Below are positions 9,046-17,576 of a stretch of 44,267 nt of DNA, piece after piece. The DNA comes from Prevotella sp. (GTDB taxonomy: Bacteria > Bacteroidota > Bacteroidia > Bacteroidales > Bacteroidaceae): NCBI GenBank assembly GCA_018053665.1, contig JAGPKZ010000009.1, positions 1 to 44,267 of the forward strand, written 5' to 3'. The notes beneath the pieces are model-generated. The model saw nothing but the letters and a program-made list of their open reading frames with translations, ran no database searches and was not told where the DNA came from. How positions within the stretch are numbered: the first letter of the stretch is position 1; the number at the start of each line of letters is the position of its first letter. Both the position numbers and the translations under genes were made by a program.

Positions 9046-9051
9046 CAAACT

Positions 9052-10404
9052 ATGGATTTCACACATGGAACATACATTAGAAACATAAAGTCAGCAGGTC
9101 TTTTTGGTGGTGTGCAAATAATAAACATCATCATAGGTCTGTTAAAGACTAAATTTGTAGCCTTATTGTTAGGCACTAATGGTTTCGGTATGTTTTCCAT
9201 TTTCAATTCCATTGCAAGGATGTCTGGTGACATTACAGGATTGGGAATACAAACCTCAGGAGTAAAAAAGATTTCAAACTGTTATGAGGAAGATCATGAC
9301 AGACTAAACAAATCTATAATTTCTGTAAGATCTTGGAGCATTTTTGCTGCTTTGTGCGGTTTTGTAATCACATTATTAATGTCACCGCTATTTAATTTGA
9401 TATCATTTGGCAAATCAGAAAGCCATTTGTTGGAATTGATTTTCATTCCTTTTGCAGTGTCATTGACTACTCTTTCCGGAGGTGAAATAGCAATATTAAA
9501 GGGTACAGGAAAGCAGTCAAAATTGGCAAAGTTAATGGTTGCAGGAACTTTAATCTCATTGATTATTAGTATTCCACTACTTTATATTTTTGGAACTAAG
9601 GCCATTGTTATTTCATTAGTTATATCTACGTTTTTTACATACTTACTATGTTGCCATGCAACAGGTTTACATTTTAGCAATATACCATCAATAAATGATA
9701 TACTAAATTGCATAAAAAGCGATATGGCATTATTGAAATTAGGTATGGCATTTTCTTTAGCATGCTTAGCGGGTAGTGGAACGGAATATGCCATACGTTC
9801 ATTTCTAAGTACAAATGCATCGTTGGAGATTGTTGGACTATACAATGCCGGATTTATGATAACCATGACATATTCAGGTGTAGCCTTTTCTGCTTTGGAG
9901 GCTGATTATTTTCCTCGACTTGCGAGAAACAACAAAATAGAAGACATGCTGGCTGTTATCAATAGGCAAATCATCACTAATCTAGTTATTGCATTACCAT
10001 TATTACTAGCTTTTATGCCACTCATTTCATCTATATTACCGATATTGTTCAGCCATAATTTTATGGGAGCAATACCATTCGTAAAAGTAGCATTGTTTGG
10101 CGTTGTCGCAAGGGCAGCATATTTACCAATTGAATATGTTGCTTTGGCTCAAGGCAAATCATTATTATATTTGTTTCAGGAATCAGTTTCGGCTATATTG
10201 CTTTTAACGTGTTCGATATTTGGTTATCATCTTTATGGTTTAATCGGAGTTGGTATTGGCACATCTATTTCTGCATTTATTGAATTGATTTTCGTTACCG
10301 TTTATACCCACTATGCATTTGGATATAAACCTTCAACAAAAGTAATCATTAGCACTATGGCATCATTTATTATATTATATGCCACGTACGCAATTATAGA
10401 ATAA
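9052..10404 (+). CDS. Wzx-type polysaccharide flippase (O-antigen translocase)
   Basis: An integral membrane protein of the MOP (MATE/Wzx) superfamily, about 450 residues with roughly 12 hydrophobic segments. The opening SAGLFGGVQIINIIIGLLKTK followed by VALLLGTNGFGMFSIF is typical of O-antigen and enterobacterial common antigen translocases, which flip undecaprenyl-linked oligosaccharides across the inner membrane. No other export gene is adjacent; the GT2 enzyme 4 kb away may feed the same pathway (inference). A TTG at 9043 could extend the frame but lies inside the promoter element, so ATG 9052 is preferred. The stop codon abuts the terminator shared with the opposite strand. Confidence 0.85.
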   Translation: MDFTHGTYIRNIKSAGLFGGVQIINIIIGLLKTKFVALLLGTNGFGMFSIFNSIARMSGDITGLGIQTSGVKKISNCYEEDHDRLNKSIISVRSWSIFAALCGFVITLLMSPLFNLISFGKSESHLLELIFIPFAVSLTTLSGGEIAILKGTGKQSKLAKLMVAGTLISLIISIPLLYIFGTKAIVISLVISTFFTYLLCCHATGLHFSNIPSINDILNCIKSDMALLKLGMAFSLACLAGSGTEYAIRSFLSTNASLEIVGLYNAGFMITMTYSGVAFSALEADYFPRLARNNKIEDMLAVINRQIITNLVIALPLLLAFMPLISSILPILFSHNFMGAIPFVKVALFGVVARAAYLPIEYVALAQGKSLLYLFQESVSAILLLTCSIFGYHLYGLIGVGIGTSISAFIELIFVTVYTHYAFGYKPSTKVIISTMASFIILYATYAIIE

Positions 10405-10436
10405 AAAAGTTCCTGTAATCATTTGGATTACAGGAA
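10403..10436 (-). terminator. Terminator (duplicated copy) after the outer-membrane protein gene
   Basis: An 11-bp stem (10410-10420 with 10426-10436) and 5-nt loop are followed on the minus strand by a T run (A run 10403-10408). It closely resembles the terminator of the GGGtGRT gene at 12040-12075 and belongs to the same duplicated segment. It begins inside the stop codon of the convergent flippase gene. Confidence 0.75.
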
Positions 10437-10459
10437 TATATATTTTGCTTGTTAAAAAA

Positions 10460-10518
10460 TTACTTCTTATTGATAGCAAGCTCAAGAGCAATAGCAACTG
10501 CTACAGTTGCACCAACCA
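10460..10518 (-). pseudogene. 3' stub of a GGGtGRT-family gene
   Basis: The minus strand encodes VGATVAVAIALELAINKK and a stop, matching the C-terminus of the intact GGGtGRT protein (VGATVAVAVALDLAINKK) with two conservative changes. The homology continues without gaps through the following terminator: 10405-10518 aligns with 12043-12156, about 20 mismatches in 114 bp. It stops abruptly at 10518, after which comes unrelated sequence and the stop of the outer-membrane protein gene 20 bp away. No start codon or other part of the gene remains. The stub happens to be in frame with the upstream TAA. Confidence 0.85.
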
Positions 10519-10537
10519 ATATAAAAGGATAATTTAA

Positions 10538-11785
10538 TTAGAAAACCCAACTTGCAGTTACTCCAATGATATTGGATTTCAAAGAGGCTGATTTTGTATT
10601 CAAATTCTTATAGTCAGCAGTGATTTCAAGTTGATGATTGCCTACTGGTACATCTACTCCAAGGCCTACATAGAAACCTTCAGCATGCAGCCTAGCAAGT
10701 ACTACATCTTTATTTAGATCATAATAATGTATGCTACCTTCTGCTGTAAGATTATTATCCATTTTATGTGAAAGCCAGAAGTTCAAGTCGAGACCTGCAC
10801 GAACAAAAGGAACAACCTTATTTACTGTTGGGTCTACAAGTCTATAGGCGACACCCAACATTGCATCAGCCTGAATGCTCTTATCACGGATTTTTTCAGT
10901 TTCTCCGCTTGTAATGTTTCTGAATGAATCAAAAGTATAACTACGATAGCTCACCTGTGCTTTTGCCTGGAGAAAAAACTTCTTTGAAAAGCGGGGCACA
11001 TCGATATTCAAGCCCAAATGAACAGATGGTGCAATAGTGCTTCCTGATTGTCCGTTCTCGCCGAGATTATCCTTCAGGTTATAACTTTCGTATTGTGCTC
11101 CAACACCTGCAAGCACGTGTACCTTTATGGATTGAGAATTAACGTCTCTTTCTTGAGCATACAATACGCAATCGCCAAGATCTTTACAATAAGTATTATC
11201 GTAATTTACTACTATTTTAGACAGTTCCTTGTCGTTGAATGAACCCTCATTGAAGTTGTTGAGTTCTTGTGGATGCTCTTTGAACACCCGAGATATCTGC
11301 GCCATATTCTTACGTAATTCTACTTTCTGCGATGAATTCATGCCACCCACCTGAGAAGCGTCCAGAATCTGTGCAGTTTCGCCATTCTCTCCTTCAAGAA
11401 GATAATAATCTTTACCTAGAACAAGGAAATGATAGAGGCTCATTCCTCCTTTGACAAGGTATCCAGCAAAGAGTTTTTCCTGCTTGTCTTCAATCTTGAT
11501 ATCTTTAGAAAAATAATAGAAATCATCATTGTTTGATCTGTATGCCTTCAACTGAGCAGGCGAATAATTCTTGAATTCAGTTTCGCCATTCTTGCGGAAC
11601 TTGCAGTTGTGCTCACTCTTGGTTTCTGTAAGATAATCAATTGTGCCGTGAATGGTGTCGTTCTGATTTGTGATAATATAGCCATCTTTAGGATTTGTCT
11701 GAGCGGCTGCAGTACATGCAAACATTGCTCCAGCCATTATTATGACCAAACATAATTTTCTCTTGTTTAGAATATTCTTTTTCAT
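10538..11785 (-). CDS. Outer-membrane beta-barrel protein, uncharacterised
   Basis: A 415-residue exported protein with a signal peptide (about residues 1-28, ending AAAQ). The first half (YIITNQNDTIHGTIDYLT and following) resembles the small beta domain found before barrels in many Bacteroidales proteins that start with a signal and GYII. From about residue 225 (VHVLAGVGAQYESYNL) alternating strands form a barrel ending in VTASWVF. No ligand or enzyme function is recognisable. It has its own promoter (11822-11829). Downstream lies the GGGtGRT stub with its terminator, which may now serve this gene. Confidence 0.75.
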   Translation of the reverse strand: MKKNILNKRKLCLVIIMAGAMFACTAAAQTNPKDGYIITNQNDTIHGTIDYLTETKSEHNCKFRKNGETEFKNYSPAQLKAYRSNNDDFYYFSKDIKIEDKQEKLFAGYLVKGGMSLYHFLVLGKDYYLLEGENGETAQILDASQVGGMNSSQKVELRKNMAQISRVFKEHPQELNNFNEGSFNDKELSKIVVNYDNTYCKDLGDCVLYAQERDVNSQSIKVHVLAGVGAQYESYNLKDNLGENGQSGSTIAPSVHLGLNIDVPRFSKKFFLQAKAQVSYRSYTFDSFRNITSGETEKIRDKSIQADAMLGVAYRLVDPTVNKVVPFVRAGLDLNFWLSHKMDNNLTAEGSIHYYDLNKDVVLARLHAEGFYVGLGVDVPVGNHQLEITADYKNLNTKSASLKSNIIGVTASWVF

Positions 11786-11821
11786 GTTATTAATTATTTA
11801 TCATCAGCATAATTACTAGTG

Positions 11822-11829
11822 CAAAGATA
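11822..11829 (-). promoter_or_regulatory. -7 promoter element of the outer-membrane protein gene (TATCTTTG)
   Basis: Minus-strand TAnnTTTG match, predicting a transcription start near 11816 and a leader of about 30 nt. Confidence 0.55.
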
Positions 11830-11834
11830 TAAAT

Positions 11835-12039
11835 AATATCAATAGAATTGTACTATATCCGAAAAAAATGTAAATAAAATTATTATTTTACTTGTTATAG
11901 GATATAATATAGGTTTTTAATATGTTATGCATTTGATTCGGAAAGCACATTTTTTTGATGCGTTCCTATCAACTAAATACAGAATCCTTCATAAACATCA
12001 AGCAATTTAGCTTATCATGCTAATGGATGTGGATATAGC
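11835..12039. other. AT-rich intergenic stretch without a recognisable feature
   Basis: This is the sequence between the promoter of the outer-membrane protein gene and the terminator of the GGGtGRT gene. No ORF, RNA or repeat was recognised. Confidence 0.5.
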
Positions 12040-12075
12040 AAAAAAAACTCCTGTAACCTTTTGAGTTACAGGAGT
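12040..12075 (-). terminator. Terminator of the GGGtGRT operon
   Basis: An 11-bp stem (12047-12057 with 12065-12075), 7-nt loop and minus-strand T run (A run 12040-12047), 22 bp after the stop of the GGGtGRT gene. Confidence 0.8.
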
Positions 12076-12097
12076 ATATTTATTGCTAATTCTAGAA

Positions 12098-13111
12098 TTA
12101 CTTCTTGTTTATAGCAAGGTCAAGAGCAACGGCAACAGCTACAGTTGCACCAACCATTGGGTTATTACCCATACCGAGGAATCCCATCATCTCAACGTGA
12201 GCTGGAACTGATGAAGAACCTGCGAACTGAGCATCAGAGTGCATACGACCCATAGTATCTGTCATACCATAAGAAGCAGGACCTGCTGCCATGTTGTCTG
12301 GGTGAAGAGTACGACCAGTACCACCACCTGAAGCTACAGAGAAGAAAGGCTTGCCAGCAGCAAGACGCTCTTTCTTGTAAGTTCCGGCTACTGGATGCTG
12401 GAAACGTGTTGGGTTTGTAGAGTTACCAGTGATAGAAACATCAACGTTCTCTCTCCAAAGAATAGCAACACCTTCGCGTACATCGTCTGCACCATAGCAC
12501 TTAACCTTAGCACGAGCACCATCAGAATAAGCGATTTCCTTAACTACCTTAACTTCGCTAGTGTAGTAATCAAACTTTGTCTGTACGTATGTGAAACCAT
12601 TGATACGGCTAATAATCATAGCTGCATCTTTACCAAGACCGTTAAGAATAACGCGCAATGGTTTAACACGAACCTTGTTTGCCATTTCTGCTATCTTGAT
12701 AGCACCTTCAGCTGCAGCGAAAGACTCGTGACCAGCCAAGAATGCAAAACATTCTGTCTCTTCACGAAGAAGACGGGCAGCAAGGTTACCATGACCAAGA
12801 CCAACCTTACGGTCGTCAGCAACAGAACCATGGATACAGAAACTCTGAAGACCAAGACCAATAGCCTCAGCAGCCTCAGCAGCATTCTTTACACCTTTCT
12901 TAACAGCGATAGCTGTACCACAAACGTAAGCCCACTTCGCATTCTCGAAGCAGATACGCTGTGTATCCTCACACATCTGATAAGGATCAACACCAGCTTT
13001 CTCGCAAATTTCATTAGCCTCTTCGATACTGTTAATACCGTTTTCCTTAAGAGTCGCAAGCACACTGTCTATACGACGCTCCTGGCTTTCAAAAGTTACT
13101 TTTCTTATCAT
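12098..13111 (-). CDS. GGGtGRT family protein
   Basis: A 337-residue protein of the family named after its motif, here SGGGTGRTLHPDN at about residues 261-273. Other conserved-looking blocks are GLGHGNLAARLLREE (about 104-118), LNGLGKDAAMIISRING (about 156-172) and TGNSTNPTRFQHPVAGTYKKERL. No signal or membrane segment is present, so it should be cytosolic. The biochemical role of the family is unknown to me; the glycine-rich motif suggests nucleotide or phosphate binding (inference). It lies 11 bp downstream of a NifU-like scaffold gene and shares its promoter. A duplicated tail of this gene lies 1.6 kb away at 10460-10518. Confidence 0.88.
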   Translation of the reverse strand: MIRKVTFESQERRIDSVLATLKENGINSIEEANEICEKAGVDPYQMCEDTQRICFENAKWAYVCGTAIAVKKGVKNAAEAAEAIGLGLQSFCIHGSVADDRKVGLGHGNLAARLLREETECFAFLAGHESFAAAEGAIKIAEMANKVRVKPLRVILNGLGKDAAMIISRINGFTYVQTKFDYYTSEVKVVKEIAYSDGARAKVKCYGADDVREGVAILWRENVDVSITGNSTNPTRFQHPVAGTYKKERLAAGKPFFSVASGGGTGRTLHPDNMAAGPASYGMTDTMGRMHSDAQFAGSSSVPAHVEMMGFLGMGNNPMVGATVAVAVALDLAINKK

Positions 13112-13122
13112 ATTGTATCTCC

Positions 13123-13830
13123 TTATTCTTTACGTGGATCAATAGCTTTAACAACACCCTGCTCAGCTGTAGTACGGCCATAAGAACCAGTGAACTTCTT
13201 AACTGCTTCGTTAGCGTCCACACCATTCTTGATAGCTTCCATCATCTTGCCTAGTTGAACATACTCATAACCACAAACCTGACTGTCCTTATCAAGGAAC
13301 TGCTTTGTGATATAACCCTCTGTCAACTCAAGGTAACGAGTACCCTTAGCTACTGTACCGTAAAGTGTACCAGTCTGGCTGCGAAGACCCTTACCAAGAT
13401 CCTCAAGACCTGCACCGATAACAAGACCGCCCTCAGAGAAAGCACTCTGGCTACGACCGTATACAATCTGCAAGAAAAGTTCACGCATTGCTGTGTTGAT
13501 AGCATCACAAACCAAGTCGGTATTAAGAGCTTCAAGTATTGTTTTTCCAGGAAGGATTTCTGATGCCATAGCAGCAGAGTGTGTCATACCTGTACAACCA
13601 ATAGTCTCAACAAGAGCTTCCTGAATAATACCATCCTTGATATTCAAAGATAGCTTACAAGCACCCTGCTGAGGAGCACACCAACCCACACCGTGAGTAT
13701 AACCAGAGATATCTTTAATCTCTTTAGCCTGAATCCATTTTCCTTCTTCAGGAATTGGGGCTGGGCCATGATTTGGACCCTTTGCGACAACGCACATGTT
13801 GTCGACTTCTTTTGAATAAATCATATTCAC
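13123..13830 (-). CDS. NifU-like iron-sulfur scaffold-related protein
   Basis: A 235-residue protein related to the NifU/IscU scaffold domain, which assembles Fe-S clusters on conserved cysteines. The block ETIGCTGMTHSAAMASEIL (Cys at about 79) resembles the second cysteine motif of NifU_N. Further cysteines are at about 13, 51, 58, 108 and 186. There is a long N-terminal extension (PNHGPAPIPEEGKW) not typical of IscU. It is the first gene of a two-gene operon with the GGGtGRT protein, a pairing seen widely in anaerobes. ATG codons at 13830 and 13824 are both possible starts. A role in Fe-S or redox metabolism is inference from the fold. Confidence 0.8.
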   Translation of the reverse strand: MNMIYSKEVDNMCVVAKGPNHGPAPIPEEGKWIQAKEIKDISGYTHGVGWCAPQQGACKLSLNIKDGIIQEALVETIGCTGMTHSAAMASEILPGKTILEALNTDLVCDAINTAMRELFLQIVYGRSQSAFSEGGLVIGAGLEDLGKGLRSQTGTLYGTVAKGTRYLELTEGYITKQFLDKDSQVCGYEYVQLGKMMEAIKNGVDANEAVKKFTGSYGRTTAEQGVVKAIDPRKE

Positions 13831-13879
13831 TAAATTATTTATTAAATATGTATAATAGGATTTCTATTGAGTTTCACCG

Positions 13880-13887
13880 CAAAAGTA
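13880..13887 (-). promoter_or_regulatory. -7 promoter element of the NifU-like/GGGtGRT operon (TACTTTTG)
   Basis: Minus-strand TAnnTTTG match, predicting transcription start near 13874 and a leader of about 44 nt. It directly abuts the clpC terminator. Confidence 0.6.
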
Positions 13888-13888
13888 C

Positions 13889-13937
13889 AAAAAAATGAGG
13901 AAAAATACCTATTTATGGGTATGCTTTTTCCTCATTT
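13889..13937 (-). terminator. Terminator of clpC
   Basis: A perfect 13-bp stem (13893-13905 with 13925-13937), extended by an inner TACC/GGTA pairing, with A and T runs on both sides. It lies about 80 bp after the clpC stop and just before the promoter of the next operon, so it insulates the two. Confidence 0.75.
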
Positions 13938-14018
13938 AATGTTTTTTTTATTCAGTACTTTTATTGACAACGCATAATAAATACGGTTTGCAACATGGAG
14001 TTTGCATTTCTACGAATA

Positions 14019-16541
14019 CTATTTGAATGTCAACTCATCCTTATTCGGATTTTTGCCGATACTTATAGTATCGCCCTCCTTGATATCTCCGCTTAGAATA
14101 CGTTCACATACACCATCTTCAATATAGTTTTGAATGGCACGTTTCAGTGGACGGGCACCAAATTGAACATCATAACCTTTGGTAGCAACAAATTCCTTAG
14201 CCTTGTCTGTTATAGACAATTTATATCCCAATGAATCAATGCGTGCAAAAAGTTCTTTAAGTTCTATATTTATTATTTGCTTTATGGCAGTCAAATCCAA
14301 CTGATCAAATGTTATAATTTCATCAAGACGGTTAAGGAATTCAGGAGCAAACTGCTTACTAAGACTTTTTTGAATTATACTACGAGCGTATTCCTTATCC
14401 TTATCATTAATGCTCAATCCAATAGTACCTCCGGCGTTAAAACCAACACCACGACCGAATTCCTTTAGTTGGCGAGTTCCTGAATTTGATGTCATTATGA
14501 TGACTGTGTTTCTAAAATCTACCAAACGACCATTGCCATCGGTAAGTCTGCCTTCGTCAAGAACTTGAAGTAACATATTAAATACATTTCCATGTGCCTT
14601 CTCAATTTCATCTAGCAAGACAATAGAGTAGGGATGTCTACGTACTTTTTCTGTCAACTGTCCGCCTTCTTCATATCCTACATATCCTGGAGGCGCTCCA
14701 ACAAGACGAGACGTGTTAAAACTTTCAGAATATTCGCTCATGTCTATACGTATCAATGCATCAGAAGAGCCAAACATGTAATTAGCCAACTGTTTTGCCA
14801 AATATGTCTTACCGACACCAGTAGGACCTAGGAACATAAAAACTCCAATAGGATGATTTGGATCTTTTATTCCGACACGATTTCGCTGTATGGCTTTCAC
14901 CATTTTTTTTATAGCACTATCTTGTGCAATAACCTTTTGGCTCAAAACATTAGACATGTTTTTCAGACGGATATTTTCTTTCTCTGCAATTCTTTGCACA
15001 GGTATACCTGCCATTGTAGAAACGACATCAGCGACGTCTGTATCGGTGACAACATGTCGGTTACCATTTTGGCCTTTACTCCATTTGTCATTGAGTTCTA
15101 TTATCTCAGCTTCCAGTTTTGACTGATTGTCGCGATACCCTGCAGCAAGTTCGAAGTTCTGATTTTTTACAGCTATATTTTTCTTGTTTATAGTTTCCTC
15201 AAGCTCTTTCTGTTTATCACTGATTTCTGTTGGAACCTCAGCATGCAATAAATGTATGTGTGAACCAACCTCATCAAGAGCATCAATTGCCTTATCTGGG
15301 AAATATCTATCTGTGATGTATCTTTCTGTCAGATTGACACATGCCTTTAAAGCCTCGTCGGTATATGTCACATGATGATGCTCTTCGTATCTGTCTTTGA
15401 CATTTTTCAATATAGACAATGTTTCTTCAGCAGACGTGGCTTCAACCAATACTTTTTGGAATCTACGTTCAAGTGCTCCATCTTTTTCAATACTCTGTCT
15501 GTATTCATCAAGAGTCGTTGCGCCAATACATTGAATTACGCCTCTTGCCAAAGCTGGTTTCATTATATTTGCTGCATCCATACTTCCAGGTGTACTTCCT
15601 GCACCTATTATAGTATGAATTTCATCTATAAACACAATTATGTCACTGTTTCGCTCAAGTTCTTTTATAAGATCACGTATGCGTTCCTCAAACTGTCCAC
15701 GATACTTTGTTCCGGCAACAATAGCTGTCATATTAAGATTTACCACACGTTTGTTGAAAAGTAGTGGCGATGTCTTGTGTTGAACTATAAGTTGAGCAAG
15801 ACCTTCTACAATAGCGCTTTTACCAACACCTGGTTCTCCTATTAGAATAGGATTATTTTTCTTGCGACGACAGAGTATTTCTGTCACACGCTGTATTTCC
15901 TTTTCACGTCCAACAACAACATCAAGTTTTCCAGCAAGGGCTGCTTGTGTAAGGTCGGTTGAAAAGTTATCAAGTATCGGAGTTTTGCTGCTGTTATTCT
16001 TAACATTTAATGATTCAGCCTGACGTGCACCAGAAGGTTTAGCGTCAAACTCATCATCGTCATCATCGGGTAATTCAAGCCCATTCTGCACGGGCGAATT
16101 GCTTTTTTGAACTTGCAAGTATGTTAGTGTATCTTCGTAGTTCATATTGTTTAATTCTAATATTTCCTTGGCACCATTGTTAACTTGGTCGTGCAATATC
16201 GCCAATACTAAATGTTGCACGTCAACCGTCTGCGTATGCTGCAATCTAGCTTCCAACACCGCAAGTTTCAATATGTTACTTGCTTGCTCGTTAAGTACAA
16301 GTTCTGAAGTAATTATTGGTTCAGATAATTCATCTTCACGAACTTTCTTTTCAAGCTCAAACTTTACGCTTTGCTCGTCAATATTCATTCGCTTAAACAA
16401 ATTAAGCAACGGATTTTCTTTTTCACGCAATATGCCAAGTACCAGATGTTCTGGACCCACATATCGACTTGCGAGGCGTGTTGCCTCTTCCCGGCTAAAT
16501 GCCAGTATTTCAGAAACTTTTGGTGAAAACTGACTTGTCAT
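14019..16541 (-). CDS. clpC: ATP-dependent Clp protease ATP-binding subunit ClpC
   Basis: An 840-residue AAA+ unfoldase that feeds substrates to the ClpP protease. Domains in order: two Clp N repeats (about 1-145), an acidic linker (DDDDDE near 160), AAA-1 with Walker A GEPGVGKS (about 235-242) and Walker B region [13 protein letters not shown], a UVR-type coiled segment (about residues 425-465, [15 protein letters not shown]), AAA-2 with Walker A GPTGVGKT (about 570), SEYSE, and LDEIEKAH, then the D2-small domain. The UVR-like segment and the length indicate ClpC rather than ClpA or ClpB. It is monocistronic, with its own promoter and terminator; no ctsR-like regulator or mcsB adaptor is adjacent. 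Confidence 0.93.
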   Translation of the reverse strand: MTSQFSPKVSEILAFSREEATRLASRYVGPEHLVLGILREKENPLLNLFKRMNIDEQSVKFELEKKVREDELSEPIITSELVLNEQASNILKLAVLEARLQHTQTVDVQHLVLAILHDQVNNGAKEILELNNMNYEDTLTYLQVQKSNSPVQNGLELPDDDDDEFDAKPSGARQAESLNVKNNSSKTPILDNFSTDLTQAALAGKLDVVVGREKEIQRVTEILCRRKKNNPILIGEPGVGKSAIVEGLAQLIVQHKTSPLLFNKRVVNLNMTAIVAGTKYRGQFEERIRDLIKELERNSDIIVFIDEIHTIIGAGSTPGSMDAANIMKPALARGVIQCIGATTLDEYRQSIEKDGALERRFQKVLVEATSAEETLSILKNVKDRYEEHHHVTYTDEALKACVNLTERYITDRYFPDKAIDALDEVGSHIHLLHAEVPTEISDKQKELEETINKKNIAVKNQNFELAAGYRDNQSKLEAEIIELNDKWSKGQNGNRHVVTDTDVADVVSTMAGIPVQRIAEKENIRLKNMSNVLSQKVIAQDSAIKKMVKAIQRNRVGIKDPNHPIGVFMFLGPTGVGKTYLAKQLANYMFGSSDALIRIDMSEYSESFNTSRLVGAPPGYVGYEEGGQLTEKVRRHPYSIVLLDEIEKAHGNVFNMLLQVLDEGRLTDGNGRLVDFRNTVIIMTSNSGTRQLKEFGRGVGFNAGGTIGLSINDKDKEYARSIIQKSLSKQFAPEFLNRLDEIITFDQLDLTAIKQIINIELKELFARIDSLGYKLSITDKAKEFVATKGYDVQFGARPLKRAIQNYIEDGVCERILSGDIKEGDTISIGKNPNKDELTFK

Positions 16542-16581
16542 ATTTAAATCTCCTTTTATCCTTTAATAAACTCCTCTATTG

Positions 16582-16589
16582 CAAATGTA
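16582..16589 (-). promoter_or_regulatory. -7 promoter element of clpC (TACATTTG)
   Basis: Minus-strand TAnnTTTG match about 40 bp before the clpC ATG. TTTTG runs lie 20-30 bp further upstream. Confidence 0.5.
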
Positions 16590-16788
16590 ATGGTTTTGTG
16601 CCTAATCACAAAACTTTTACAACAATATTATACTGTAACAAATAGAGAAATTGTAATTTGAAACTTCATATTTATTTCTATTGTTAATATAATGCAAAGT
16701 ACGTGCCAAAAAACAAGAGAGGTGACATATTCGGCATGATTTTTGCATATTCGTTATATATAAAATTGATATAATTGGAGGACATTTT

Positions 16789-17463
16789 ATGGCATTTATA
16801 GATTATTACAAGATTTTAGGCGTTGATAGGAATATACCACAAAAAGATGTACGCCTAGCTTACAGGAAGCGCGCAAAACTTTTTCACCCAGACTTACATC
16901 CTAATGACCCGAAAGCCAAAGCTAAGTTTCAAGCTTTGAATGAAGCATACGATGTTATCGGTGATGCTGACAAAAGAGCTAAATATGATAAATTTGGAGA
17001 GCAGTGGAAACAAGCTGACCAATATAATAATCCAGGCGGTGGTTTCCAATCAAGTGGAAATCCTTTTGAAGGATTTGATTTCGGCAGCTACGGACAAGGA
17101 GGTGGAGGAGGTTTCTCTAGTTTCTTCAAGGACTTATTTGGCGGAGGAGGATTCCGCAATACCGACAAATTTGGTTCTGCCAGTAGACATCAGGATGGTG
17201 GCCAGATGGAAGCTAAGGTTAGTATTGATCTTTATACGGCATTGTTGGGTGGTGAGATTATAATTCAACTAAATAACAATCAAAAGATTAAGCTTAAAGT
17301 AAAACCAGAAACACAAAATGGCACAAAAGTTAGATTACGTGGCAGAGGTTATAGCCGTGGCGATGGAACTTACGGTGATTTGATTGTTGTTTACAATGTG
17401 AAATTACCAACAGGTTTAAGTATAAGACAACAAGAATTATTAAGACAGATGAGAGATGCTTAG
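16789..17463 (+). CDS. Short DnaJ-like (CbpA-type) co-chaperone
   Basis: A 224-residue Hsp40. The J domain (about 4-70) contains the essential HPD tripeptide (RAKLFHPDLHPND). A Gly/Phe-rich linker follows (about 80-125). The remainder (about 140-224) is a single peptide-binding beta domain (MEAKVSIDLYTALLGGEI... YGDLIVVYNVKLP). There is no zinc-finger domain, and one of the two C-terminal domains seen in full-length CbpA (about 300 residues) appears missing, so dimerisation may differ. It stimulates DnaK ATPase. It is divergent from clpC, another chaperone, and preceded by an unusually clear GGAGG ribosome-binding site (16777-16781). No CbpM-like modulator gene follows. Confidence 0.85.
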   Translation: MAFIDYYKILGVDRNIPQKDVRLAYRKRAKLFHPDLHPNDPKAKAKFQALNEAYDVIGDADKRAKYDKFGEQWKQADQYNNPGGGFQSSGNPFEGFDFGSYGQGGGGGFSSFFKDLFGGGGFRNTDKFGSASRHQDGGQMEAKVSIDLYTALLGGEIIIQLNNNQKIKLKVKPETQNGTKVRLRGRGYSRGDGTYGDLIVVYNVKLPTGLSIRQQELLRQMRDA

Positions 17464-17476
17464 TTTGTTTTAAATA

Positions 17477-17510
17477 AATTAGGGAGGTGAAAATTTTCAC
17501 CTCCCTAATT
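17477..17510 (+). terminator. Perfect 34-bp palindrome, probable bidirectional terminator
   Basis: 17-bp perfect arms (AATTAGGGAGGTGAAAA and its complement) lie 13 bp after the stop of the DnaJ-like gene. The stem is strong but the flanking T run is poor. It lies between convergent genes, which fits a terminator used from both sides. Confidence 0.6.
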
Positions 17511-17576
17511 ATTATCTGTAACTCCATCATTTTTCCCAATTTATGGAAATGGATTTCAAAACATCACAAGAAAAGA

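Noticed and set aside
9043..9051. TTG start of the flippase three codons upstream
   Set aside because: It overlaps the TATCTTTG promoter element.
12395..13183. A 262-residue open frame on the plus strand opposite the GGGtGRT and NifU-like genes
   Set aside because: It mirrors the codon bias of two well-supported genes, has no signal, domain or promoter, and its Ser/Thr/Leu-rich translation is typical of an antisense shadow.
17477..17510. 34-bp palindrome as an operator
   Set aside because: It lies between two convergent gene ends rather than at a promoter; a terminator is the simpler reading.
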